Assembly: GCF_030548205.1 (NCBI RefSeq)
Contig: NZ_JAUORV010000013.1
Span: 62,001-126,000 of the forward strand
DNA length: 64,000 bases
From: Aliiglaciecola sp. 3_MG-2023
GTDB lineage: Bacteria > Pseudomonadota > Gammaproteobacteria > Enterobacterales > Alteromonadaceae
Direction: 5' to 3'
Shown here piece after piece: positions 18,257-26,934 of this stretch. How positions within the stretch are numbered: the first letter of the stretch is position 1; each line of letters opens with the position of its first letter. The notes under the pieces are model-generated. The model was not told the DNA's origin, did no database searches, and saw nothing but the letters and a program-made list of their open reading frames with translations. The translations under genes and the position numbers were made by a program.

Positions 18257-18763
18257 ATGAGTATGATGTCCATAGGCGGCGGAATAGATCCAGCTGCCCG
18301 CGAAAAAGAGAAACCCCAACAACAATTTGATGTTGCAGACACGAACGAAGATGGCGTAGTCAGTGCCACCGAGTTTATGGAGGCGTTATCAGCACAAGGG
18401 GTGGAAAGTACTAAATCTGCTGATATGTTCAGTAACATGGACGCAAACAGCGATGGTAATTTAAGCCAGCAAGAACACGATAAAGCCATTCAAGAACGCG
18501 AACAAAAAATGACGCAAATGATGGCGAAAATGGATGGTGAAATAGGCTTATATGGAGAAAAAGATAGTCAAAAGGAAGTCAATTTTGACTCATTCAAAAG
18601 CATGCTGTCTTCTATCGCAGAAGATACAAAAGACCAAACCACAGCTTCACGTTTGCAAGACTTGCTAACTGAATTGGAATCCGAAGGCTATTCAAAAGAA
18701 GGCGTCCAAAAATCCGTGGAACTGATGAATAAGGTGGCTCCACCCATCAATACCACTGCTTAA
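18257..18763 (+). CDS. EF-hand calcium-binding protein
   Basis: A 168-residue soluble protein with two clear EF-hand loops, DTNEDGVVSATE (about residues 30-41) and DANSDGNLSQQE (about 64-75), spaced as a normal pair. The rest is helical and rich in Glu, Lys and Met. No signal peptide or membrane segment is visible, so it is probably cytoplasmic. CGGAGC lies five bases upstream of the ATG. It has its own terminator and is divergent from the acidic-loop TonB receptor. The likely role is calcium binding or sensing; partner unknown. Confidence 0.8.
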   Translation: MSMMSIGGGIDPAAREKEKPQQQFDVADTNEDGVVSATEFMEALSAQGVESTKSADMFSNMDANSDGNLSQQEHDKAIQEREQKMTQMMAKMDGEIGLYGEKDSQKEVNFDSFKSMLSSIAEDTKDQTTASRLQDLLTELESEGYSKEGVQKSVELMNKVAPPINTTA

Positions 18764-19131
18764 CATTAACTGAGTTGCTGAATGTCAGCCATTATTGCAA
18801 TCAATATAAGTCATCAAACCTAATCCCTGACTATAAACAACTAGATTAGGTTTGATGCTTTTTACTCATTCAACAGTTCTCTTGCATAAGCCTTTGTAAA
18901 ACCTACTTCAATCTTGTTTATTATCATTGGAAAAACGTGGCTTAATGCTAACTGACTGAATTGTATATATTCCCTTTTTAACCAGTCTAGTTTAAGGTGA
19001 GCACCTAAATTAAGAACATGTGATAATCTTCAGTAAACGAATTCACTATTGGTTTATGATTTAATGTCATTCTGATCACGAATACTTCCATGTACTCATA
19101 ATAATAAAGAAAAGATTTTAGGGAATAATTT
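18764..19131. other. Intergenic region before the antiporter gene
   Basis: Apart from the EF-hand terminator at 18812-18863 I see no gene or clear operator. An AGGGA site eight bases before the ATG at 19132 serves the antiporter gene; its promoter must lie here. Confidence 0.5.
18812..18863 (+). terminator. Terminator after the EF-hand gene
   Basis: CATCAAACCTAATC (18812-18825) pairs perfectly over 14 bp with GATTAGGTTTGATG (18844-18857), followed by CTTTTTA. Confidence 0.85.
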
Positions 19132-20508
19132 ATGGATTGGGTTTCCATCATACCGCCATTGATCGCGATATTTATCGTATTTTGGAAGAAAGAAGTCATC
19201 ATGGCATTACTGATGGCGGTATTGAGCTCTGAAGCACTTATACTACTCACATCAGCTTCTGAAAGTATTCTTTTAGCCCCCATTTCCTCGATTGAGCGTG
19301 TGGTAGATGTCGCAACCAGCGCGGGTAATACCCGTATTTTGTTATTTAGTTTGTTAGTGGGCGCGCTACTGGCTTACATTCGAGACTCCGGCGGAGTCAC
19401 CGCCACCGTAAACTGGTTAACTCGACGCGGTATTGCTAACAATCGCCGACAAGTAGGTGGCTTAACAATGTTAACGGGCATTGTTATTTTCATCGAATCA
19501 AATTTAAGTGTGCTTACCGCCGGTATATTTGCCCGCGGTCTATTTGATAAATTCGGCATGAGTCGGGCCCGACTAGCTTATCTTATCGATAGTACCAGTG
19601 CGCCAGTATGTATCTTAATTCTACTCAATGGTTGGGGAGCCTTTGTTCTCGGATTGTTAGATGGTTATGACCTGGAAGAATCATCTGCCAGTATTTTATG
19701 GGGTACAGTGGCATTTAACTTTTATGCCATCATTACCTTAGTCATTGCAGCATATACCGTATTTGCGGATAAGGTTCATGGCCCAATGGCTAAAGCCGAA
19801 CAGCAACTTGATGCCACGCAAAGTTCTCTTTCGGCTGCGCCCGCTTCTAAAGCTCGCTTCATGGTGGTACCAATATTGACCATGGTACTCAGTATGGTGG
19901 GTTTCATGTTTTGGACTGGAGATGGCGTGTTGTCACAAGGCAGTGGTAGCAAATCTGTTCTGTATGCCACTGTGTTGGCGACGGTTGTTGCTTACTTCTT
20001 ATTAATTTCAAGCAAACAATTTAATCATCAACGTGCCGTTGAGATTGGCTTCAAAGGCATGGGCGAACTTTTACCCTTAGTGAGTATCGTACTGCTTTCT
20101 CTTACCCTGGGCGCTAGCCTAAAAATACTCGGCACTGGAACCTTTGTTGCCGGCATGGTTGGTGAGTACTTACCATTAGTATTTGTGGTTCCTATGTTGT
20201 TTATTGCCGGTGCAATTATGTCCTTTACGACGGGTACGTCTTGGGGCACTTTTGCCATTCTCATCCCCATAGGTGTGCCCTTAATCCAACAACTTGGATT
20301 ACCTCCTTCGTTGGTTATTGCCGCGATTTTAGGGGGAGGAATATTTGGTGATCACTGTTCTCCCATATCAGATAGTACCGCGGTTTCTTCTATAGCTTCA
20401 GGTTGTGATCTTCTGGAGCATGTTCGTACTCAATTGCCCTATGCGCTGGTAGCCGGTAGTTTAACTCTGGTTGCTTATTTTATTGCTAGCTTAATTATGA
20501 TTGGATAG
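19132..20508 (+). CDS. NhaC-type Na+/H+ antiporter family transporter
   Basis: A 458-residue inner membrane protein with about eleven hydrophobic segments, from IIPPLIAIFIVFWKKEVIMA to ALVAGSLTLVAYFIASLIMI. Motifs include LVGALLAYIRDSGGV and the C-terminal GGGIFGDHCSPISDSTAVSS, which is typical of the NhaC family and relatives. The stop is immediately followed by the start of a gamma-glutamyltransferase gene (TAGATG), so the two are surely co-transcribed. That suggests the carrier may import amino acids released by the transferase, as some NhaC relatives carry organic substrates; Na+/H+ exchange remains possible. Confidence 0.8.
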   Translation: MDWVSIIPPLIAIFIVFWKKEVIMALLMAVLSSEALILLTSASESILLAPISSIERVVDVATSAGNTRILLFSLLVGALLAYIRDSGGVTATVNWLTRRGIANNRRQVGGLTMLTGIVIFIESNLSVLTAGIFARGLFDKFGMSRARLAYLIDSTSAPVCILILLNGWGAFVLGLLDGYDLEESSASILWGTVAFNFYAIITLVIAAYTVFADKVHGPMAKAEQQLDATQSSLSAAPASKARFMVVPILTMVLSMVGFMFWTGDGVLSQGSGSKSVLYATVLATVVAYFLLISSKQFNHQRAVEIGFKGMGELLPLVSIVLLSLTLGASLKILGTGTFVAGMVGEYLPLVFVVPMLFIAGAIMSFTTGTSWGTFAILIPIGVPLIQQLGLPPSLVIAAILGGGIFGDHCSPISDSTAVSSIASGCDLLEHVRTQLPYALVAGSLTLVAYFIASLIMIG

Positions 20509-22188
20509 ATGTTTATGCGTATTTTGTTTGTTTTATCTTTTGTTATTTTTCTAAGCGCCTGCTCTCAAACAGGCACTGAAAAAACCAAGGGCGACTATGC
20601 AGTGGCGATGCCTGATGAGTTTGGAGCCGACGTTGCCCTCGCTGTATTAGACGATGGCGGCAACGCAGTTGATGCGGCAATTGCAGCCCAATTTACCTTG
20701 GCAGTGACCTTTCCAGAAGCGGGCAATATCGGTGGCGGGGGCTTTATGACAATTTATTTCAATCATCAAGCCGACTTCTTAGATTATCGTGAAATGGCTC
20801 CTGCGGCAGCATCACGTGATATGTACCTAGATAAAGACGGCAATGTAGTGTCAACGCAATCTTTATTTGGAGCAAAAGCGTCAGGTATTCCAGGCTCCGT
20901 TGCCGGCATGTGGGAAGCCCATCAAAAATATGGAAAGTTACCTTGGACTCGATTAGTTCAACCGGCAGTAAGTTTGGCCAAAGAGGGCTTTATCGTACCT
21001 GAGAAGTTTGCGCAAAAAGTCAGCCGGTACATCGCGCGTAAAAATGAAAAAGGAATGAAAAGCAATTTTGAGGAATACTTTGCTCAAGCGACTCAAGCAG
21101 GTGCCTTATTTAAGCAACCAGAATTAGCGGCCACCCTAGAGCGAATTCGCGATCTTGGTGTCGATGGGTTCTACAAGGGCGAAACCGCTGAGCATATCGT
21201 ATCGTTTATGCAAAAAGACGGCGGTTTAATTACGCTCGATGACCTATCTTCATACCAAGCTAAATGGCGTACTCCGGTTACATTTCCTTGGCGTGGTTAT
21301 ACGATTATCACAGCTCCCCCTCCTAGCTCAGGGGGTATTGCGGTAGCGCAATGGCTGGGTATGCTGGATACTGTTATCCAAACCAATCCGTTGCCGAAAC
21401 AAAATTCAACTGCTTATTTGCACCTAGTATCAGAAGCAGGCAAGCGAGTGTTTGCGGATCGCGCAGAATATTTAGGTGATCCAGATTTTATTGACGTTCC
21501 ACAAACGGAATTAATCCTTCCGGACTATATCCAATCACGGGCAAAAGACATTAACCTTAGTGCTATATCCGCCACCAGCAAAATCAAGCCAGGGCTGCAT
21601 GAAAGTGAAGATACTACGCACTTTTCTATAGTCGATAGTTGGGGAAATGCGGTATCCAATACCACCACTATTAATTTAAGCTTTGGTGCGGGTGTGGTCG
21701 CTGAAGGCGCTGGGTTTTTATTAAACGATGAAATGGATGATTTCAGTGCCAAGCCTGGAGTCCCCAACTTCTTTGGTGCAATTGGTGGAGAAGCCAATGC
21801 CATCGCTCCGTTTAAACGCATGTTATCGTCCATGAGCCCGACCATAGTGCTAGACAACGATGACGTGAAATTAGTGACAGGGTCACCCGGTGGCACCACG
21901 ATTATCTCGTCAGTTACGCAATCAATACTCAACACACTGTTATTTAATATGAGCGCTGAAGAAGCTGCAAACAGCCCACGCTTTCATCACCAATTATGGC
22001 CCAAAGATACCATTAGAGTACATCCAGGTATCAATGAGGAAGTGTTAAATGCCCTGAAAGAAATGGGTTACACTATCCGCGAAGGCAGGTTTGGGGATGT
22101 GCACTTGATTCTGCAACAAGACGGGGAACTTAGTGCAGCCTCGGAGAAAAGTGGCCGAGGCAAAGCCAAAGTCGTGTCAGCCAACTAA
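20509..22188 (+). CDS. ggt: Gamma-glutamyltransferase (lipoprotein form)
   Basis: A 559-residue precursor that cleaves gamma-glutamyl bonds such as that of glutathione and matures by self-cleavage. The N-terminus MFMRILFVLSFVIFLSACSQ has a lipobox (LSAC), so the enzyme is probably a membrane-anchored periplasmic lipoprotein. The large subunit has GGNAVDAAIAAQFTLAVTFP and GGGGFMTIY; the small subunit would start at Thr369 in DTTHFSIVDSWGNAVSNTTT. The oxyanion region SMSPTIVL and GSPGGTTI are present. Length is normal for the family. It is joined with no gap to the NhaC-type gene. Confidence 0.92.
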   Translation: MFMRILFVLSFVIFLSACSQTGTEKTKGDYAVAMPDEFGADVALAVLDDGGNAVDAAIAAQFTLAVTFPEAGNIGGGGFMTIYFNHQADFLDYREMAPAAASRDMYLDKDGNVVSTQSLFGAKASGIPGSVAGMWEAHQKYGKLPWTRLVQPAVSLAKEGFIVPEKFAQKVSRYIARKNEKGMKSNFEEYFAQATQAGALFKQPELAATLERIRDLGVDGFYKGETAEHIVSFMQKDGGLITLDDLSSYQAKWRTPVTFPWRGYTIITAPPPSSGGIAVAQWLGMLDTVIQTNPLPKQNSTAYLHLVSEAGKRVFADRAEYLGDPDFIDVPQTELILPDYIQSRAKDINLSAISATSKIKPGLHESEDTTHFSIVDSWGNAVSNTTTINLSFGAGVVAEGAGFLLNDEMDDFSAKPGVPNFFGAIGGEANAIAPFKRMLSSMSPTIVLDNDDVKLVTGSPGGTTIISSVTQSILNTLLFNMSAEEAANSPRFHHQLWPKDTIRVHPGINEEVLNALKEMGYTIREGRFGDVHLILQQDGELSAASEKSGRGKAKVVSAN

Positions 22189-22219
22189 TAGGTAGTGAAG
22201 TCTAAACCATAAATTAACC

Positions 22220-23590
22220 TCAAGATCGCGAGGGAAGCTTAGCTTCCTCGTGAGTTAGCTCTGCTTTCGGTTCAGGTATTAAGACACTCATTACAATGGC
22301 AATTACACCTGCTGTGGTAATAGCAGAAGAAAAGATATTGCGAAGTGCTTCAGGTAACCCCTGAAGCGCATTCGGTTCCATTAATACGCCAAAACCCGCA
22401 CCAAATGAGGTTGCCATTATCAAGGTTTTACGGCGGTCAATGGGCTCACTTGCCAATATCTTAATACCCGCCACGGCAATGGTGGCAAACATCACTAAAG
22501 TGGCGCCTCCTAAAACCGGCTTAGGAATAGATTGCAATACTCCTCCTACAATCGGAAACAACCCTAACAACACCAAGATAGCAGCGATGTAAAAGCCAAC
22601 ATGCCGACTTGCCACACCGGTTAACTGAATCACCGCATTATTTTGTCCAAAGGTCGTATTTGGAAAGGTATTAAATACCGAAGCCAATGCCGAGTTTACG
22701 CCATCGGCCAAAATTCCTCCTTTAATACGTTTTAAATATTGCTCACCTTTGATGGGTAAACCACAGAACAAGCTGTTAGCAGTCAAATCACCTGAACTCT
22801 CCAACGCTGTCATCAGATAAATGAGTGCCACTGGCAAGAATACTTCAATATCAAAATTCAGTCCGTATTTAAAAGGGACAGGCACGCTAAATAAAGGTTG
22901 CTCGCCAATATGTTCCACAGAAATAATGCCCAACCAATAAGCCAGTAAAGAGCCTAACCCCATACCGACCATAATGGCGGATAATCTAATCCAGGGGTTC
23001 GAAGATAAGTTGAGGACAATAATAGTAATCAGAACAAAGATTCCAATATATAAATTTTGAGTATCGCCAAAGGTATCGCTACCGAACCCACCCGCAAGGT
23101 CAGTCATGCCGACTTTTATCAAACTAAAACCAATGGTGGTAATTACGATGCCCGTGGTTAAGGGAGTAACAATACGCCGCACCTTAGTAATAAACTGACT
23201 GATAACAACCTCGATAAACGCACCGAGCAAACAGACTCCAAAAATCGTCGCCAAAACATCCGCATTACTCCCGCCTTTGGCTTTAATGGCGAAGCCTGCC
23301 ACTAAAATAGCACTCACAAATGAGAAACTTGTACCTTGTACGGCAATCAAACCGCTGCCTATGGGACCAATGGTTTTTGCCTGTATAAAGGTTGCCACTC
23401 CAGACACAAACAACGCCATACTCAGAAGGTAAGGTAATTCGGCTTGCAACCCTAAGGTGCCGCCAATGATTAAAGTGGGTGTGATAATGCCCACAAAACA
23501 GGCCAAAATATGCTGAGTAGCAGCGGTGATACTTTGCTGTTTTGTAGGTATATCGTGTAACCCATAGAGCAACTCAGAATTTGCTTTCAT
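22220..23590 (-). CDS. NCS2-family purine (xanthine/uric acid-type) permease
   Basis: A 456-residue inner membrane carrier of the nucleobase-cation symporter 2 family with about 12-14 hydrophobic segments. Family marks include GTSFSFVSAIL, the substrate-site region ALESSGDLTANSLFCG, and FGQNNAVIQLTGVASRHVG, which fits the xanthine/urate branch rather than the uracil branch. AAGGT lies seven bases upstream of the ATG. It is a single gene, convergent with ggt. Exact purine not decidable from sequence alone. Confidence 0.87.
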   Translation of the reverse strand: MKANSELLYGLHDIPTKQQSITAATQHILACFVGIITPTLIIGGTLGLQAELPYLLSMALFVSGVATFIQAKTIGPIGSGLIAVQGTSFSFVSAILVAGFAIKAKGGSNADVLATIFGVCLLGAFIEVVISQFITKVRRIVTPLTTGIVITTIGFSLIKVGMTDLAGGFGSDTFGDTQNLYIGIFVLITIIVLNLSSNPWIRLSAIMVGMGLGSLLAYWLGIISVEHIGEQPLFSVPVPFKYGLNFDIEVFLPVALIYLMTALESSGDLTANSLFCGLPIKGEQYLKRIKGGILADGVNSALASVFNTFPNTTFGQNNAVIQLTGVASRHVGFYIAAILVLLGLFPIVGGVLQSIPKPVLGGATLVMFATIAVAGIKILASEPIDRRKTLIMATSFGAGFGVLMEPNALQGLPEALRNIFSSAITTAGVIAIVMSVLIPEPKAELTHEEAKLPSRS

Positions 23591-23868
23591 TGATGTACCT
23601 TAGATCTGCCCATAGCCAAGACATAAAAACGGTTGTCATTGGCATTTGATTTTTAAGTGAACGAATGATTAGGACACAATGCAAGAAAATGACCAACTGG
23701 TCAGGTTTTGACGTTTATTGATTTTAAAGGGCTAGACGTCGATTTGGGATAGATGGATCAATGATTTTCATGGAGTTGCGCACTAAAATGATGCATCAAT
23801 ATTATGGAAATCAAATGCGCAACAAAAACATGGATGGATAGCTGCAGTATGCGCAACAAAGCTCAAAC

Positions 23869-25035
23869 TCAGTGAACCGGACTCACTAGGTCGAGTAAAT
23901 CAGCATGGCTTACTTGATTCAAATCAGCGTTTTGCAATTCGGCTGTTTGGCTATCTAATTGCACAACCTTAAGTAATTTTTGCGGATCAGAGATTAATAC
24001 CGAGTTGCTCATTCCATTGACGCCAATGGGTAAGCTTTTTTTATACAAAACGAACTTATCATCTAACTTCACACCATTATCAGCTCCCATATTGATAATT
24101 AACCGACCGTGGTCGGTATTCACAATTTGAGCAAAGCTTTTTTCACATTGCAGAGAGCCCGAAATATCGGAAACCGCACCGTTAACTGTATTCAATACAG
24201 TGCGACCATAATCACTGCGCCAGAACAGACTATTGTTGGTATCCACATGATAATCGTTACTAAATTCCCAATCTGCTTCACTATGGTAAGACTCTTGAAA
24301 AATAATGTCATGGCGAAACGCATCAAGTACATAAACTTGAATGGTAAAATTACGACGAAGTGACACCTCATCAGATAAAAGATTTTCTTTAACCTGCTCA
24401 AACAAACTGATGTCTCTGATAAATCCAAAGACTACAAATTGACGACCATATTCCTTAGACAAATACAGGGCCTTATCGGTTATCTCTTTGAGTTTAATTT
24501 TATCGTAGGAGTTTACCCGAGTAAAAGCTCTGTCGATTAATCGAACCTGGGGCTGAGATTGTTCATCTCGAAGTTGCTGCTCAATACGTTTACTTATTTG
24601 CTTACCAATATCAAAAATCCCGCCATAGCTGGCTTGTTGGGGTTTTAATACCTGAAACTGGGTAATTAATACGCTGCGATTGTAATTATCTTGAGAACAA
24701 TCAAACAAAGGCGAAAAATCAACTCTCACTACAACATTAAGGGAGTCAGCATTCACCGTCTCACTTAATACTTCCACGCGTTTAATTTGACCTTGTGTGG
24801 TGATCACCGATTTGCTGCTAACCAACAAACCGTCCAGCACCACATCTTCGGCCGACACAAAACTCCCATTCTTAAAGGACGCGTCAGCAACTGCATTTTT
24901 AATAGCTGTCACCCTCACATCGCTGGCATCTGCACCATCTAATTTAACCGTAGCCTCGCCCTGCTGCCAAATTGCCAGCACTTGAGGACTCGTCAATAAC
25001 AACAGCATCAACCCTAAGTAATTGCGCATTTTCAT
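23869..25035 (-). CDS. flgT: Flagellar H-ring assembly protein FlgT
   Basis: A 388-residue periplasmic protein of the H ring that surrounds the LP ring in sodium-driven polar flagella of vibrios and relatives. The signal peptide is MKMRNYLGLMLLLLTSPQVLA. The mature N-terminal domain (IWQQGEATVKLDGADASDVR), the middle segment with IGKQISKRIEQQLRDEQ, and a C-terminal small beta domain (LIINMGADNGVKLDDKFVLY) follow FlgT order, and the length is close to the Vibrio protein. ATG 25035 puts the signal peptide at the N-terminus; the open frame upstream is not needed. It follows flgH by 22 bp. Confidence 0.87.
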   Translation of the reverse strand: MKMRNYLGLMLLLLTSPQVLAIWQQGEATVKLDGADASDVRVTAIKNAVADASFKNGSFVSAEDVVLDGLLVSSKSVITTQGQIKRVEVLSETVNADSLNVVVRVDFSPLFDCSQDNYNRSVLITQFQVLKPQQASYGGIFDIGKQISKRIEQQLRDEQSQPQVRLIDRAFTRVNSYDKIKLKEITDKALYLSKEYGRQFVVFGFIRDISLFEQVKENLLSDEVSLRRNFTIQVYVLDAFRHDIIFQESYHSEADWEFSNDYHVDTNNSLFWRSDYGRTVLNTVNGAVSDISGSLQCEKSFAQIVNTDHGRLIINMGADNGVKLDDKFVLYKKSLPIGVNGMSNSVLISDPQKLLKVVQLDSQTAELQNADLNQVSHADLLDLVSPVH

Positions 25036-25057
25036 GATGTTTAAATTCACTTTTAAT

Positions 25058-25801
25058 TTAATTGAAAATGCCAAAGAGCTTATTAAGCATTGACTCTTCT
25101 TGATTGGAGTGGAGTTTACCTTTTCCGCTGTATTCAATACGTGAGTTACCCACTTTAGAAGAAACGACGGTATTTGAAGCATCAATATCTTGGGTTCTGA
25201 TTTCACCTGAAAATCGCACGTATTCTTGCCCGGTGTTGAGGGTGATCCATTTCTCGCCCGCGACCACTAAATTGCGGTTGGGCAAAATTTCTTTTACATA
25301 AACGGTAATATCACCATCTAAAGAGTTGGATTGGTTGGTTTGTGCTGAAGCATCAAATTCATTTTCTTGATTGTGTTCAATATTCAAATCATCTTCGTCA
25401 ATTTGAATCGGTCCGGCATTAACACTCAAGGGGCCTAATTCAAACTTGCTGGTTTTATCCGATTGAAAATCTAGAGACTTTTTTGAGGATGTAGACTCAC
25501 TCAGTCTGACTAAAATCATATCGCCCACATGATAATTGCGATGCAATTGGTATAGGCTAGCCACATTATCCGGTTGAAATAAGGAGCCTGTGGGTACCGC
25601 AATAGATTCAACATTTTCCATGCGAATAGGTCTGTAGTCAGGATCATCCGGCATGGTTTCTTTATCTTTTTGGGTTATACCACGCTGACTAACTTTTGGA
25701 TTGGTAGGGAGGTTTTCGACCACTTCCTGTTCAGCTGTTGGGGTTTGTGAACAGGCGCTAATCACGAGACAAGCAAGAGACAAGAGAAATTGAGTTTTCA
25801 T
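25058..25801 (-). CDS. flgH: Flagellar L-ring protein FlgH
   Basis: A 247-residue outer membrane lipoprotein that forms the L ring. The signal MKTQFLLSLACLVISACSQ ends in a lipobox with Cys17. The mature protein has GSLFQPDNVASLYQLHRNYHVGD, VRLSESTSSKK and the C-terminal core LVVAGEKWITLNTGQEYVRF followed by GNSRIEYSGKG, the FlgH hallmark. ATG 25801 is chosen because it starts the lipoprotein signal; a start at 25825 lacks a binding site. flgH normally lies in the flgBCDEFGHIJ operon; here only flgT accompanies it, so it may be a second copy or a relocated gene. A sigma-54-like promoter is seen upstream. Confidence 0.85.
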   Translation of the reverse strand: MKTQFLLSLACLVISACSQTPTAEQEVVENLPTNPKVSQRGITQKDKETMPDDPDYRPIRMENVESIAVPTGSLFQPDNVASLYQLHRNYHVGDMILVRLSESTSSKKSLDFQSDKTSKFELGPLSVNAGPIQIDEDDLNIEHNQENEFDASAQTNQSNSLDGDITVYVKEILPNRNLVVAGEKWITLNTGQEYVRFSGEIRTQDIDASNTVVSSKVGNSRIEYSGKGKLHSNQEESMLNKLFGIFN

Positions 25802-25892
25802 ACCACATAGAACCTCTGCCATCATCGGTTGATAACGACATTTTTATTATTAGAATCGCCTCTCATCTAGCCAAATTCTGCTAACTAGTTTA

Positions 25893-25910
25893 CTGCAAAA
25901 AAATCGCCTG
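25893..25910 (-). promoter_or_regulatory. Sigma-54-like promoter for flgH-flgT
   Basis: On the minus strand the sequence AGGCGATTTTTTTGCA has GG and GC ten bases apart, with GGC at -24 and a full TTGCA at -12. The predicted start is about 80 bp before flgH. Match to consensus TGGCACG-N4-TTGCA is partial. Confidence 0.45.
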
Positions 25911-26035
25911 ATTTAGGTCTTTACCGAAAATTTACACTTATATTTTATATGTAAACTAATGACGCTAAAAAGCCTGAGAGAATCACTAACTGTTTTCTCT
26001 GTATTAAATTAACCTCCTGATTCAATAGTAAATTT

Positions 26036-26053
26036 TTGGCACGAATCTAGCGT
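26036..26053 (+). promoter_or_regulatory. Sigma-54-like promoter for the unknown gene at 26108
   Basis: TTGGCACGAATCTAGCGT matches the -24 element TGGCACG exactly and has GC ten bases downstream of GG (TAGC in place of TTGC). The predicted transcript starts about 45 bp before the ATG at 26108. Confidence 0.6.
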
Positions 26054-26107
26054 AAGGAAATAATTAAGAAGCAATTAAAAACACCAAAAATTAGAGTATT
26101 AATCACT

Positions 26108-26881
26108 ATGAACCTCATCGATAGCTTACAAAATAGTTTGGGATTAAGCTCCACTACTGAGGTCGAAACTAATAGCTCAGTCAGCACATCAACGGCAGGT
26201 TTAGACCAAGCGTTTGGTAGCTTATTATCGCTTATGCAAGATAGTGAAAATACCTCTTCGGACGCCGAAAGTTCAGGGATTTCTGCAACCATTGATAGTA
26301 TGCAAAAAAACCTAGTGACGGCAATTGGCTTAGATCAATTCGCCGGTGATGCCCTATCTCAACTGAGTTCATTATCGTCGATTACAAACTTACAAACGTC
26401 TCTATTGAGTAACCTCAATGCCAGCTTATTCAGTGCCGCAATCCCCTCTGGGGAGACAGACGTTAGCGCAACGGATCTAAGTGAGACTGCGACGGATAGA
26501 ACCTTTTTGAGCTCCGTAGAGGATTTTTCAAATTACATTGTGGGAGACGATGGATTAGGTGTTGATGATCTATTCGATACGGTCAATATATTAAACCATA
26601 TCCCAGTGGTGTCAGATATTTATCAAAGTACCTCAGAGATTGACGTTGATCCTGTTGCTGAAATAATTGGTGGTTACGCCTACGGTGGGCCAATAGGTGT
26701 CGCCTTTGCCGCTGCTGATATGGCACTTGAATCCTATACGGGCAAATCAATTTATCACACCGTTGCTGATTTCTTTTTTGAAGATACTGAAAAAGCCTCA
26801 ATTGAATCAACGGTTAGTCAAGTTACCGACAGCATAGATCAGGCAAACAAAGCTTATAACTTCGTAACACGCAGCTATTAA
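26108..26881 (+). CDS. Uncharacterised Ser/Thr-rich protein, possibly flagella- or motility-associated
   Basis: I do not recognise this 257-residue protein. The first 120 residues are rich in Ser, Thr, Leu and Asn (LSSTTEVETNSSVSTST, LSQLSSLSSITNLQTSLL) with no signal peptide. The C-terminal half looks more ordered: VDDLFDTVNILNHIPVVSDI, then a Gly/Ala-rich hydrophobic patch IIGGYAYGGPIGVAFAAADM, and a final helix. This resembles secreted or cell-surface proteins exported without a Sec signal. A good sigma-54-like promoter lies upstream, and the divergent genes are flgH-flgT, so a flagellar link is plausible but inferred. The ribosome site is weak. Confidence 0.65.
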   Translation: MNLIDSLQNSLGLSSTTEVETNSSVSTSTAGLDQAFGSLLSLMQDSENTSSDAESSGISATIDSMQKNLVTAIGLDQFAGDALSQLSSLSSITNLQTSLLSNLNASLFSAAIPSGETDVSATDLSETATDRTFLSSVEDFSNYIVGDDGLGVDDLFDTVNILNHIPVVSDIYQSTSEIDVDPVAEIIGGYAYGGPIGVAFAAADMALESYTGKSIYHTVADFFFEDTEKASIESTVSQVTDSIDQANKAYNFVTRSY

Positions 26882-26934
26882 ATTTTGAGGCAAAAACCCG
26901 CCGTTACAGTAAATTAAACCTTCGATTACGGCAG

